Source: a virus
Reading direction: 5' to 3' (one strand)
Virus record (IMG/VR): IMGVR_UViG_3300017917_001008
Span: 1-64,000 of that record
DNA length: 64,000 bases
Within the stretch, counting starts at the first letter, position 1, and each line of letters begins with the position of its first letter. Under the pieces are notes generated by a model that made no database searches, was not told where the DNA came from, and saw nothing but the letters and a program-made list of their open reading frames with translations. This document shows positions 52,068 through 60,107 of this stretch, in pieces. The position numbers and the translations under genes were made by a program.

Positions 52068-52925
52068 TTAAAATATGTACCGGATACCACTCGGATTAAA
52101 GTATTCTGCATACAGGTTGGTAAAGTCCTGTATCATTTGTTTCTTAAGCTGCCACTTGTAACGGATGTTATCTGCAGCATACTGGGAGTCTTTCTTCTCC
52201 TGGATGTCTGGACGCCATAACAGATGCCGCACCGGTTGCTCATTACGCTCATGCTGCAGTTGATTATGGGTTAAGAAGATGCATTCTGACCGGGTCTCTA
52301 TACCGTGAGATTTAATCTCATGAAACAGTTTTCGGTATTCATCCAGCCAACCTGCTGTATAAATGATAGGAGAGAAGTTAATATGAACCTCCATCTGTTC
52401 CTGCAGACGAGGGATCTGCTCAATACGTGTACGTATCAGATCTGTGTTTGGTTCCAATACATCAGAGTATTTCTGAGGCATCAGGCTGACACGGATCCGG
52501 TGCTTATCTGGTACCAGGCAGTAGCGTTCTGGATAGAACATGCTTGGATACTTAGTGGCAAACGTACTCTTGGCCATAGAATCTTTGTATGAGAAATAGT
52601 CAAAGACCTCTTGCCAGTTGTAGTGTTTAGTCATTAATGGAACGTCTGTACTACACCCAATATCTATTACGTAGTACTTCTCATCACACTGGTTAGGTGT
52701 TTTAGGCCAGGGTTGCCTGCCTACCCACTCATTGATAGAGTGGAGGATCTCCGTAGTATTTAGATTTATATACACCTTGTCATGGTTGTACCTGCCTACA
52801 TAGCAGTAGGATTTCATACAGCCACCAAGGCACCCGTAGATGAAGTTGGGACTCACTGCGTCCGAACTTCTTCCATTTTCCCGGGTAATAAGTGTTTTAG
52901 TATTCTGAGGAATCATCTTCTTCAT
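52068..52925 (-). CDS. Radical-SAM-like protein (285 aa)
   Basis: Three Cys in YGCLGGCMKSYCYVGR (C32, C36, C41) form CxxxCxxxxC, close to but not the canonical CxxxCxxC of radical SAM enzymes. Later segments resemble the spore photoproduct lyase branch: YYVIDIGCSTDVPL, HRIRVSLMPQ, VHINFSPIIYTAGWLDEY. If it binds a 4Fe-4S cluster it could generate 5'-deoxyadenosyl radicals for nucleic acid repair or modification. It overlaps the dNMP kinase gene by 29 bases. The activity is uncertain because of the changed Cys spacing. Confidence 0.7.
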   Translation of the reverse strand: MKKMIPQNTKTLITRENGRSSDAVSPNFIYGCLGGCMKSYCYVGRYNHDKVYINLNTTEILHSINEWVGRQPWPKTPNQCDEKYYVIDIGCSTDVPLMTKHYNWQEVFDYFSYKDSMAKSTFATKYPSMFYPERYCLVPDKHRIRVSLMPQKYSDVLEPNTDLIRTRIEQIPRLQEQMEVHINFSPIIYTAGWLDEYRKLFHEIKSHGIETRSECIFLTHNQLQHERNEQPVRHLLWRPDIQEKKDSQYAADNIRYKWQLKKQMIQDFTNLYAEYFNPSGIRYIF

Positions 52926-53760
52926 TATCTAATATGTTGGCTTGTAAAAGAACTTCTTTGACCATGCCGGCTAAGTCTTCTATACTACCATCATTGGTGA
53001 TTACATAGTCAAAATCATAATGATCCAGACCCACCTCACTTGGATGATCGTTGGTTGGCTTAACACCCGGTCTGTTAACACGGATGATAATACCACCTGC
53101 TTTCTTAATAGCTTCTGCTTCATTCTCAAAGCGGGTGTCTGTAATGATCCAGTCTGGATATACAGGATGACCTGGTAACTGACGTAGATCAAGGTATGAT
53201 CCGTCTGATAGTACATATGACTGGTCTGTAATAGGTACATACTCACTCATGAGGGCATTCACCCATACGTTAGTGTGTAGTCCTGTGCGGAGACCTTCCG
53301 TACCAAGCTTTTGTAAGAAGTCTCGTACACTTGTTTGTTGCATATCAACTACATATTCCATTCTGAATACACCATACGCATTAATTAAATGTGGTATATC
53401 AGCTTCAGCTTCTTCTTTGGAACTATACCTTCCTTTTTTAAACATAAGTTTACCATTACTGATAACTGATATAGTCCAGAAATCCCATTCAGGACCTAGA
53501 TTAGTCTTCTTGAACTCCTGGTCTTCAAATTTTTCCATTGGAATACCGGTGAGCATAGACGCCACCTCTTTTAATTTACCTGCCCACTTCTTGATTTCCC
53601 AGTCAGTGGTATCCACAAGCCAGTCTTTATAGCTTGGGTAGTCTTCAATGACATCCTGTAAAGTGACATGTTCTGTCTCTGGTGCGTGTAAGAACTGTAT
53701 GATCTTACCTACCAAGTCTTTCCCGGAGCCTGCATAACCTGATATTGCTATTAATGCCAT
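52897..53760 (-). CDS. Deoxynucleoside monophosphate kinase-like protein (287 aa)
   Basis: P-loop ISGYAGSGKD (G8 to D15) at the start, then helices, then PDWIITDTRFENEAEAIKKA and IIRVNRPG. These match the phage dNMP kinase family (T4 gp1 type), in which the GSGKD loop binds ATP and the DxRF segment is near the phosphate site. It would convert dNMPs to dNDPs for phage DNA synthesis. Length is slightly above that of T4 gp1. A tiny ORF with a P-loop-like start immediately precedes it. Confidence 0.8.
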   Translation of the reverse strand: MALIAISGYAGSGKDLVGKIIQFLHAPETEHVTLQDVIEDYPSYKDWLVDTTDWEIKKWAGKLKEVASMLTGIPMEKFEDQEFKKTNLGPEWDFWTISVISNGKLMFKKGRYSSKEEAEADIPHLINAYGVFRMEYVVDMQQTSVRDFLQKLGTEGLRTGLHTNVWVNALMSEYVPITDQSYVLSDGSYLDLRQLPGHPVYPDWIITDTRFENEAEAIKKAGGIIIRVNRPGVKPTNDHPSEVGLDHYDFDYVITNDGSIEDLAGMVKEVLLQANILDNEEDDSSEY

Positions 53761-53761
53761 A

Positions 53762-53857
53762 TTATTTGAGTTTGGTTTTTACTCGGTTATTAGTTTTACC
53801 AGTGTAGCTTACAGACTGCATACAGGAGCCTGCATAGCCGTTAATACCGATTATCAT
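53762..53857 (-). CDS. 31-codon mini-ORF resembling the start of the dNMP kinase
   Basis: ATG 53857 to TAA 53762, one base before the kinase start. The peptide is MIIGINGYAGSCMQSVSY followed by TGKTNNRVKTKLK. GINGYAGSC resembles the kinase's AISGYAGSG, and 12 bases (TATGCAGGCTCC) are identical. It looks like a truncated copy of the kinase's 5' end or a small expressed peptide. The P-loop Lys is lost at the equivalent position. Confidence 0.45.
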   Translation of the reverse strand: MIIGINGYAGSCMQSVSYTGKTNNRVKTKLK

Positions 53858-53860
53858 AGT

Positions 53861-54208
53861 TTATTGATTGTTTATTTCTGGAAAAGGAAGACCGTCTGCC
53901 TTCCACGATTCTGCTTCTTGTTTAGTTCTTACAAGTCCTTGAGTGGATTTAATACGTTGTAAGTAACTCCTCTGTATAGTTTTAGCTGCTACAGGTGCAC
54001 TACTGGTTAAATGATACCCGTTACAAAATTTACATCGGTAGTATCTACATTGTTCTGCTTTCTTTCCTCTGCGTTTATACCGTCTTTTAGTATGAGAGTC
54101 ATGCATTTTACCTTTAGCCTTCAGTCTGATCATTGCTTCTTTAGCTGCACCTGGTGAGGGAAACCGGGTTTTACCGGTTGCACTGCACTTACTCAGGTTC
54201 AGGTCCAT
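53861..54208 (-). CDS. Small basic Cys-containing protein (115 aa)
   Basis: Residues 1-30 start LNLSKCSATGKTRFPSPGAA, a basic middle (HTKRRYKRRGKKAEQCRYYR) leads to CKFCNGYHLTSSAP. The CxxC plus GYHLTS segment is a recurrent small phage zinc-binding motif, and the high charge suggests nucleic acid binding. The C-terminal 40 residues are helical. It overlaps the gene upstream by 20 bases. Function unknown. Confidence 0.72.
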   Translation of the reverse strand: MDLNLSKCSATGKTRFPSPGAAKEAMIRLKAKGKMHDSHTKRRYKRRGKKAEQCRYYRCKFCNGYHLTSSAPVAAKTIQRSYLQRIKSTQGLVRTKQEAESWKADGLPFPEINNQ

Positions 54209-54539
54209 ACTTATCTATTAAGTGTTTGTCAATGATTTCTGTGACTTCTTCCATGTCCTCTTTCTTCAGAGAGAAGAGCTGCTCCGTTAGTACCATGATG
54301 TATACCAGATCCACCTGATCCAGGTTTTTCTTTACAGCAAGTACTTGTTGGCTATCTCCTAACAGGTCACAAACCTGATTGATAGCTGCCCTTGTTTTAG
54401 CAAGAGCCTGACCGATTGCATACTTTTGTTTTTGTGATGTAGCTGCTTTGGCATAGTCCAATCTCACTTCTATGCACTTAAGATGTTGCATGAGATTCAT
54501 GAACAACTCACCAACTGTGTCTCTGTGTAATTCTGCCAT
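54189..54539 (-). CDS. Helical protein of unknown function (116 aa)
   Basis: Entirely helical by composition: ELFMNLMQHLKCIEVRLDYA, AIGQALAKTRAAINQVCDLL, LVYIMVLTEQLFSLKK. No catalytic motif. It starts ATG 54539 downstream of a hairpin that closes the DUF932 gene. Unknown role in the early block. Confidence 0.7.
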   Translation of the reverse strand: MAELHRDTVGELFMNLMQHLKCIEVRLDYAKAATSQKQKYAIGQALAKTRAAINQVCDLLGDSQQVLAVKKNLDQVDLVYIMVLTEQLFSLKKEDMEEVTEIIDKHLIDKYGPEPE

Positions 54540-54554
54540 AGGATAAGAATTATA

Positions 54555-54577
54555 GGAGGGGAGTGTTAATCCCCTCC
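54555..54577 (-). terminator. Hairpin after the DUF932 gene
   Basis: GGAGGGG (54555-54561) pairs perfectly with CCCCTCC (54571-54577), 9-base loop, directly after the DUF932 stop. On the minus strand it is followed by TATAATTCTTAT, a weak T tract, so termination may be partial. Confidence 0.55.
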
Positions 54578-54586
54578 CTGTTGGTT

Positions 54587-55402
54587 TTATAGAAACATAA
54601 CCCCGTAGTTACCTACAGGCTCTTCAACTAATTCTGGTTCAGGAACTGTTACCGGTGCCTGTACAGCAGGAGCTGGTACAGACTGAAGCTGTCCAAACTC
54701 ATCTATAAAGAACCGGTGTAACACTTCATGGTCTTGTAAGAAAGACTGTGGGTGTGATTCCTTAAGAGCTACCGTTACATTGTTGTACATAGCCCATGCA
54801 CTGTCAGGATCTGCATTGTAATTGAAAGACGGTTTGTCCATCTCACGTTTTACAATGCCCACCTGGGTCAGTGTCAGGATCTCCTGTTCTGCAAAGAGGC
54901 GTCCCAGTATGGTGCCTTTTTGTTTGGGAGATAATATGACATTCTTAAGTAGTTCTTTATCCTGTACAAGCGTACTGAAGTATTCCTTTGCACTACCAAT
55001 CTGGTCTTTGATACTGTTCACTGCTTCATATAGAGCAGATCCTGTGTGCTTACGTACGTAGCTTGCCATGTCTCCACTCACTACACCGTTCATGCATACA
55101 AATACATGACCGCCAATAGCACACTTAAACCGCATGCTCTTGTTGTAGGAGTTGCTCCAGGCAAACATCAGTCCCATATCAGGATCGTTACCATAGTCTA
55201 AATGATAAACGCCCTGTGCTACCTGTCCGTCAAATGTACACTTGTACAGCTCGTTCTTTACATTGAAGCCTGCTGCTGTTAATTCTTTCCTGGTCTCGTC
55301 TATAATGTCCCCATGGGGAATAACTGTATATGTCTTCCCATGCTGGGGAAGAGGTGTTTGTCTGATATGCTCTTCTGTGACAAACGTTGTCTTTACTGGC
55401 AT
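54587..55402 (-). CDS. DUF932 phage protein (271 aa)
   Basis: The core GLMFAWSNSYNKSMRFKCAI followed by GGHVFVCMNGVVSGD is diagnostic of DUF932, a family frequent in phages and plasmids. A helical region follows (ALYEAVNSIKDQIGSAKEYF) and the C-terminus is Pro/Val-rich. The family's function is unsettled, with some links to DNA replication or recombination. Lies directly downstream of the DNA polymerase gene (10 bases), so probably cotranscribed with it. Confidence 0.85.
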   Translation of the reverse strand: MPVKTTFVTEEHIRQTPLPQHGKTYTVIPHGDIIDETRKELTAAGFNVKNELYKCTFDGQVAQGVYHLDYGNDPDMGLMFAWSNSYNKSMRFKCAIGGHVFVCMNGVVSGDMASYVRKHTGSALYEAVNSIKDQIGSAKEYFSTLVQDKELLKNVILSPKQKGTILGRLFAEQEILTLTQVGIVKREMDKPSFNYNADPDSAWAMYNNVTVALKESHPQSFLQDHEVLHRFFIDEFGQLQSVPAPAVQAPVTVPEPELVEEPVGNYGVMFL

Positions 55403-55412
55403 ATTTTAATGT

Positions 55413-57353
55413 TTAAAAAAGTGATAACTGTGTAAATGAGTTGGGCTTTACCTTCTCAATACCTTCTATCTGTTTGTAGATCTCTTCCAGGTAGTACGTA
55501 TAATTAATGTCATAACTATCCGTACTATCCGCTGGGTTTATACGGTTGACTACTGTCTGCAGCCACTGGCCTGATTCCACCTGGATCTCACGTCCGTCTG
55601 GATGACACTTAACTATCTTGGCTCCGTTGTTAGATATGTAATACCTTACAATCTTCTGCAGCTTATTGATGGTTAACTCACCCTGGTTGATAAAACGTTC
55701 TTCATAGTACCAGCCTCCTTTAGATTTAACACCGGCACAATAGTCCATCATGTCTGTGTTGTCTCTTAAGAAGTCTTCCGGCATAACGCCATTAACAAAG
55801 TAGGCGTAGATGGCTTTGGGAATGATCAGGAAGCTTTTGTTCTTATGGAACGTAGCCACCTTCTTTTTGTATAGATCTTCCCACTCAAACGCACCCTTGC
55901 ACTTAACCTTGTTGTCTTTGTTGATAGCTATGTAGTTGTTTACATCCCGGATGATCATCTTCTTATACTGGTCATGTTCCAGGCTTAGCTGTGTAAGCTT
56001 TTCCCATTCTGCACACACCTGCAGATAAGTCTGTTCCGCACTTGCAGGAATCATCATCTCCAGACCATCTGTGTTTTGCATCAGCGGTATACCTTCTGGT
56101 ATAGCAAGACTTAACATCTCGTATAACATGCTTAGTAACAGCTGACCGTTTACAGTGATCTGCATGGTCATCTTTGGATCGTACAGGAAACTATTTTCAT
56201 CACCTGTTAAACCGTATGTACTGTTCAGAATAATCTTGTACACGTAGTTCTTAGGATCTGACTTAGGAATCTTCTTACGCTCCTCAAAGAACCATTCATA
56301 CAGGTCAAGGAACTCTTTCTTCGGCAGATGTTCTGGTGCAAACCCGTTCTTGATAGCCAGGTTGGGATAGAAACTAGTCACGTCTGAAGTCATAATGATC
56401 CAGCCGGGTTTAGCTTCATATACGCCTGCAGCCTTAGCTCCGTGGATACCACCCAGTCCGTAGTCAGTCTGTACACCTTTATAAGTGACAGAGTGTTTAA
56501 ACTTGTCTTTAGTGGATGTAATTACTGTCTTACGGAAAAAGTCTAACACGCCCTGGAATTCAGGCGTCTGGAACTTGACATAATCCAGGATACAGTCACC
56601 CAGAACAATATGCGTACGTGGTGTACGAAGTTGTTTCAGGGTGGATTTTTCTATACCCGTCTTCTTTTCCAGGAAATACAGAAACAGCTCCTTGGATATT
56701 CTAGGCTCAGAGGCACTATACAGGTCTATACCATACTCTTTGGTTAGCACCTGTCTTAGTTTGATCTGCTCCTTGGAATGCTCCAGGATCTGCTTGGTAG
56801 ACAGTACGTCATTGAAACAGTACTTAACTACCATGTTGAGTTGGTTACTATCTGTAACCGGCTGGTAGTGAGGATGGGGCATCTCTTCAACGTTCTCCCA
56901 GTCCATAGCATACTGAACCCACTTAAGAGAGGAACTCTTGGCTTTGTTATCCCAATGGTTCATCTTAAACAGATCTATCTGGCGGATAGACATCTTGAAC
57001 GGTGGGTATTCCAGGAACTCTCCTTTGTTCTTTTTGGAGATGACTTCCTGTGCATACTTGTAGAGGTTATCTGCTACATCTGCACCCTGCATTTTCAATA
57101 ATGCCTGTCTGTGTTTCAGTATGTGTTCTGTGATCTGGGCGTCAAACTCCAGCCCGTTATAGGAAATGTGCCACTGCTTAAGCTGCTTGCAGTCCATTAG
57201 AAACTTTACTAACTCCGGCAGGTCATTCTGCTGGTCGTTGACTACAAAAACTTTTCTAATGCTGTCATCTTTGTAATGGATAAAACACGCAACAAACGTG
57301 TTGCAGATTGTTTCATAGTCCATTACCCAATGGGTGGCTTGTTGATTGTTCAT
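55413..57353 (-). CDS. Family B DNA polymerase (646 aa)
   Basis: Exonuclease motifs: D12-Y-E14 near the start, YNGLEFD, and YCFNDVLST. Polymerase motif A DVTSFYPNL (D324), motif B KIILNSTYG (K373 to G381), motif C QNTDGLEM (D429). This is a compact family B polymerase of a size between phi29-type and cellular enzymes. Motif C reads NTD rather than DTD, so one of the two usual acidic residues is Asn. It would copy the phage genome; PolB occurs in some crAss-like lineages and PolA in others. Terminator and palindromic promoter-like DNA lie upstream. Confidence 0.9.
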   Translation of the reverse strand: MNNQQATHWVMDYETICNTFVACFIHYKDDSIRKVFVVNDQQNDLPELVKFLMDCKQLKQWHISYNGLEFDAQITEHILKHRQALLKMQGADVADNLYKYAQEVISKKNKGEFLEYPPFKMSIRQIDLFKMNHWDNKAKSSSLKWVQYAMDWENVEEMPHPHYQPVTDSNQLNMVVKYCFNDVLSTKQILEHSKEQIKLRQVLTKEYGIDLYSASEPRISKELFLYFLEKKTGIEKSTLKQLRTPRTHIVLGDCILDYVKFQTPEFQGVLDFFRKTVITSTKDKFKHSVTYKGVQTDYGLGGIHGAKAAGVYEAKPGWIIMTSDVTSFYPNLAIKNGFAPEHLPKKEFLDLYEWFFEERKKIPKSDPKNYVYKIILNSTYGLTGDENSFLYDPKMTMQITVNGQLLLSMLYEMLSLAIPEGIPLMQNTDGLEMMIPASAEQTYLQVCAEWEKLTQLSLEHDQYKKMIIRDVNNYIAINKDNKVKCKGAFEWEDLYKKKVATFHKNKSFLIIPKAIYAYFVNGVMPEDFLRDNTDMMDYCAGVKSKGGWYYEERFINQGELTINKLQKIVRYYISNNGAKIVKCHPDGREIQVESGQWLQTVVNRINPADSTDSYDINYTYYLEEIYKQIEGIEKVKPNSFTQLSLF

Positions 57354-57402
57354 AGTGGTAGGTTTGTTCAGTTCAGCTGTCCCCCCTTTACAGACTTAAG
57401 CC

Positions 57403-57427
57403 AAAAAAAGGCAGATGTTACTCTGCC
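57403..57427 (-). terminator. Rho-independent terminator after the 131-aa gene
   Basis: On the minus strand GGCAGA pairs with TCTGCC (57410-57415 and 57422-57427), loop of 6, followed by seven T (57403-57409). Confidence 0.82.
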
Positions 57428-57451
57428 CTCTTTGCTTTTATAGGAATTGGA

Positions 57452-57847
57452 TTATACGGGGCTGATTATGTTAGCAACAGGTTCAGCTTTCAGATAATCA
57501 TCCAGGTTAAAACTGTCTGCATTAACAGCCAGCATGTTAACCACCTGCTTGATTTCATCTGCATTCTCCAGGTAATACTCATAGTATGTCTCCAGAGTTT
57601 TGCGTTCTTCTGCATAGTCTTTACCGTTGTCACGCTTACCAACCTTCAGACGCTGTACGTCACCTAGATCGTTAAGCTTGGCCACCATATGCATGCTCTG
57701 TTTCTTTTCCTTACCGATCAGGGCAAGTACTTTAGAGTCCAGATCAAATATGGCTTCATTGTATGGACTATCAGGTGTAACTGGTATCATCTTAAAGGTC
57801 TTCTTCTGACCCCAGCTGCCAGTAATCAGCATCATTGATTTTGTCAT
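57452..57847 (-). CDS. Replication-block protein of unknown function (131 aa)
   Basis: Starts MTKSMMLITGSWGQKKTFKM, then beta-rich and charged segments (SKVLALIGKEKKQSMHMVAK), with a helical acidic C-terminal half (YEYYLENADEIKQVVNMLAV). It has its own promoter-like region (57869-57901) and its own terminator, so it can be expressed alone. No family recognised; it may bind nucleic acid, judging by the basic central part. Confidence 0.7.
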   Translation of the reverse strand: MTKSMMLITGSWGQKKTFKMIPVTPDSPYNEAIFDLDSKVLALIGKEKKQSMHMVAKLNDLGDVQRLKVGKRDNGKDYAEERKTLETYYEYYLENADEIKQVVNMLAVNADSFNLDDYLKAEPVANIISPV

Positions 57848-57868
57848 GGGTATTGGTAATTAGGTCTA

Positions 57869-57901
57869 CAAATTTAAAGAACTTTTTTTAAGTTCTCCAA
57901 A
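57869..57901 (-). promoter_or_regulatory. Bacteroidota-type promoter with AGAACTT/AAGTTCT operator-like palindrome
   Basis: On the minus strand TTTG (57901-57898) and TAAATTTG (57876-57869) match the -33 and -7 consensus with a 21-base spacer, the expected range. The spacer holds a perfect palindrome AGAACTT-N5-AAGTTCT (57878-57896). A protein bound there would block polymerase, so a repressible promoter is inferred. It overlaps the last codons of the upstream gene. Confidence 0.65.
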
Positions 57902-58431
57902 TGTTCTACAGGAATTTTTAGAGTTTCTTTTTCCAGGTCACATGGATCACAGAGTTCACCTACCTCTTTGAGGAGCTGAACATCTACATTTAAGATTCGG
58001 GCATAGGTGTCAAAATACTTTTCCGGATAGAGGTAGGACTCCATATACTTGATTTCTGTACTACCTTCTCCGTAGTATTGCCTGATGGCTTTCTTCAGAG
58101 GGTTGGTAAACTTTGAATACTTACCCATTATGAAATTGAACCAATCTGCCTGGTATCCAGAGTAGTCAAACAGGTAGATGTTATAATCCTGTATGGTTAC
58201 TATACTGGAGAATAGTGGATTAGAAAGTAGCATCTGCTGTTCAAAGCTTTTGAAACCTTCTGAATCATCATCTTTAAATGTGCACGCCAGCTTCATATCC
58301 TCCGGACCTACCAGCCCGTCAAGGGCTATGTAGGTACCAGAAGGTGAATGATGAGAGGTGCGTTTAATACCTAACGCTGGGTAGAGGAAAGACCGGGACT
58401 TTTGAAAATACTTAGTGTAAATGCTATCCAT
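57874..58431 (-). CDS. Replication-block protein of unknown function (185 aa)
   Basis: A compact mixed protein: SFLYPALGIKRTSHHSPSGT at the start, a central beta region (SSIVTIQDYNIYLFDYSGYQ) and a helical C-terminus (LKIPVEHLENLKKVL). Its last codons lie inside the palindromic promoter of the next gene. It lies between the exonuclease and the polymerase genes. I have a general recollection of similar proteins in crAss-like genomes but no function. Confidence 0.7.
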   Translation of the reverse strand: MDSIYTKYFQKSRSFLYPALGIKRTSHHSPSGTYIALDGLVGPEDMKLACTFKDDDSEGFKSFEQQMLLSNPLFSSIVTIQDYNIYLFDYSGYQADWFNFIMGKYSKFTNPLKKAIRQYYGEGSTEIKYMESYLYPEKYFDTYARILNVDVQLLKEVGELCDPCDLEKETLKIPVEHLENLKKVL

Positions 58432-58443
58432 TATGTATTGCTC

Positions 58444-59475
58444 TTATAGAGCTACAAGTCCCTTTGCAAACGTGTAAGGAAGCTCGTAACTCCGGTGTGT
58501 GTAATGCCAATCTGCTATTTCCAGGCTTTCTTTAAACTTGTCAAACCAGGTGTTCAGAGTGGCCTCTGTCACCGGGAAAGCATACGTTTGGAAAGCTTTG
58601 TCTATCACCACAAAGTGGAATTTATACGAGTATCCCTCGTTTTCTATAAGGTGTTGATAACTCTTAAGAATCATGCTGGTATACACTACGGCCTGAAGCC
58701 AGTAGTTATAGTAGTCTACGGACTCTGAGAAGTCTTTTAGATCTTTGGACGTGGTCTTAACATCGTTGATAAATATGGTCTTCTGATCATGATCTATCAC
58801 TACGTTGTCAATGAAACCCTTTAGGCCAAATGGTCTGCCGGCTATATCCATTTCCATGTACAGCTCGTGGAAAACTTCCCTGTTATCAAACTCTGTTACG
58901 TTTAAACCTAGCAGGTTAACGATCTGCTCGTTGGTCTTAATAAGCTCTACAGCATCTTTACAGAATTTGTAGGTCTCCTCATCTATAAGGGTTTTATCTC
59001 CCTTGCTTCTAAGGAAATACCAGTAGACAAATACATCCTGGGTAAGCACCTTATCCAGACGCTGCTGGTCAGTCTTCAGGTTCTGATGGTAGTTCATGTC
59101 TTTCATGACATCCAGGATGGCATCCTTGAACTCATCAATCTCTTCCCGGGTGTCACCGCTACGCTTAAGTTCTTTATAGTGGGCAAAGACACGGTCTGCC
59201 ACTGTACGCAGGTTACCGGTTGGTAAGTTATTAGGGCAGATGACAAAGTTATCATTGAACCTTTCTTCATCCAGCAACAGAGCATGGATCACCTTTCCCT
59301 GTACCAGGTGGCTGTCTACTCTTTCTTCTTTCATACCCAGAACATACATCTGGTAAAACACTGCAGGGTTCCATAGTAGTTTATTTAAGCTACTATAGCT
59401 GAAGTAGAACTTCTTGCTGTAAAAGTCTTTCTGTAAATGCTCTATACTCTCTTGCATTAATGCTTCTAATTCCAT
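58444..59475 (-). CDS. PD-(D/E)XK exonuclease, RecB/lambda-exo-like (343 aa)
   Basis: GKVIHALLLDEERF (60-73) is the family's N-terminal helix motif. The nuclease core is D223 in GLKGFIDNVV, D238-x-K240 in INDVKTT, then Q261 and Y265 in YWLQAVVY, the QxxxY of RecB-type nucleases. It would resect double-stranded DNA ends, working with the Sak4-like ATPase and the SSB-like protein in recombination-dependent replication or repair. Length is a little longer than phage lambda Exo. Starts ATG 59475. Confidence 0.85.
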   Translation of the reverse strand: MELEALMQESIEHLQKDFYSKKFYFSYSSLNKLLWNPAVFYQMYVLGMKEERVDSHLVQGKVIHALLLDEERFNDNFVICPNNLPTGNLRTVADRVFAHYKELKRSGDTREEIDEFKDAILDVMKDMNYHQNLKTDQQRLDKVLTQDVFVYWYFLRSKGDKTLIDEETYKFCKDAVELIKTNEQIVNLLGLNVTEFDNREVFHELYMEMDIAGRPFGLKGFIDNVVIDHDQKTIFINDVKTTSKDLKDFSESVDYYNYWLQAVVYTSMILKSYQHLIENEGYSYKFHFVVIDKAFQTYAFPVTEATLNTWFDKFKESLEIADWHYTHRSYELPYTFAKGLVAL

Positions 59476-59481
59476 GGGATA

Positions 59482-59667
59482 TTATTTTTGAGGCCAGTAA
59501 CCATTTTTCCTCATGAACTTGTCAATACGTTCACGGGTTTCTCTACATAAAGTCATTGCTTCTACATATTCCAGGAACTTAACCAGCTCATCTATTTCTA
59601 TATGACGCTGTTTTAGTTCTTCATACGGGTCATTAAGCACTGGGCTTGTTGCTACTTGATTTTCCAT
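59482..59667 (-). CDS. Small helical protein (61 aa)
   Basis: I prefer ATG 59667 (MENQVATSPVLNDPYEELKQ); the frame extends to an ATG at 59733 but that lies deeper in the HNH gene. The product is a helix pair, HIEIDELVKFLEYVEAMTLC and RETRERIDKFMRKNGYWPQK. It still overlaps the HNH gene by 35 bases. No known function. Confidence 0.6.
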   Translation of the reverse strand: MENQVATSPVLNDPYEELKQRHIEIDELVKFLEYVEAMTLCRETRERIDKFMRKNGYWPQK

Positions 59668-60052
59668 TTTTTTCTGCTTTAGTCTTTTTATCATGACAAG
59701 TCTCACATAAGACTTGCAATCCGTCCACTTCACAGAACAGACGTTCTACAAAACCGGGGAGGTCTTGGGCACAATTAAGAGAACCAGCGGGGGTGATATG
59801 ATCTACGTTAATTAGTTTCTCTGGAAACCAACCATTACATAAGGCACACTGATATTCAAACTTCTGGCGTTTGTTAGATCCTTTATAGGTACGACGTGCT
59901 TTCTGTTTACAGAGTGCTATGGGTTTCCACCAACGTGATTTTTGCCTGAGTGCACTACGGAGAAAACTCCAGTAGGCTGATTCAGTCATGGTTCCTGCAT
60001 TACGAGTCTTGGGTACTCTTGGTTTCTTAGGGGATGTGGTTTTCCTGGGCAT
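59633..60052 (-). CDS. HNH endonuclease (139 aa)
   Basis: HNH core: C69-x2-C72 in CALCNGWF, VDHITPAG (D84, H85), N93, and C116-x2-C119-H120 in LCETCHDKKT, giving a zinc-supported beta-beta-alpha-metal site. The N-terminus is very basic (MPRKTTSPKKPRVPKTRN). It could be a free-standing homing endonuclease or a phage DNA-processing nuclease; it sits between the exonuclease and primase genes. Directly preceded by a palindromic promoter-like region. Confidence 0.88.
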   Translation of the reverse strand: MPRKTTSPKKPRVPKTRNAGTMTESAYWSFLRSALRQKSRWWKPIALCKQKARRTYKGSNKRQKFEYQCALCNGWFPEKLINVDHITPAGSLNCAQDLPGFVERLFCEVDGLQVLCETCHDKKTKAEKNGKSSSNKPSA

Positions 60053-60053
60053 A

Positions 60054-60104
60054 TTGTAGATTAAAGATCTACAAATCTACATATTAAATGTAGAACTACT
60101 ACAA
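60054..60104 (-). promoter_or_regulatory. Promoter-like region with two overlapping TCTACA palindromes
   Basis: On the minus strand TAGATTTG (60079-60072) matches the -7 consensus exactly, and TTG (60104-60102) lies 22 bases upstream. Two inverted repeats surround it: TCTACAT-N5-ATGTAGA (60076-60094) and TTGTAGA-N7-TCTACAA (60054-60074). The HNH gene starts at 60052. Confidence 0.6.
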
Positions 60105-60107
60105 GGT

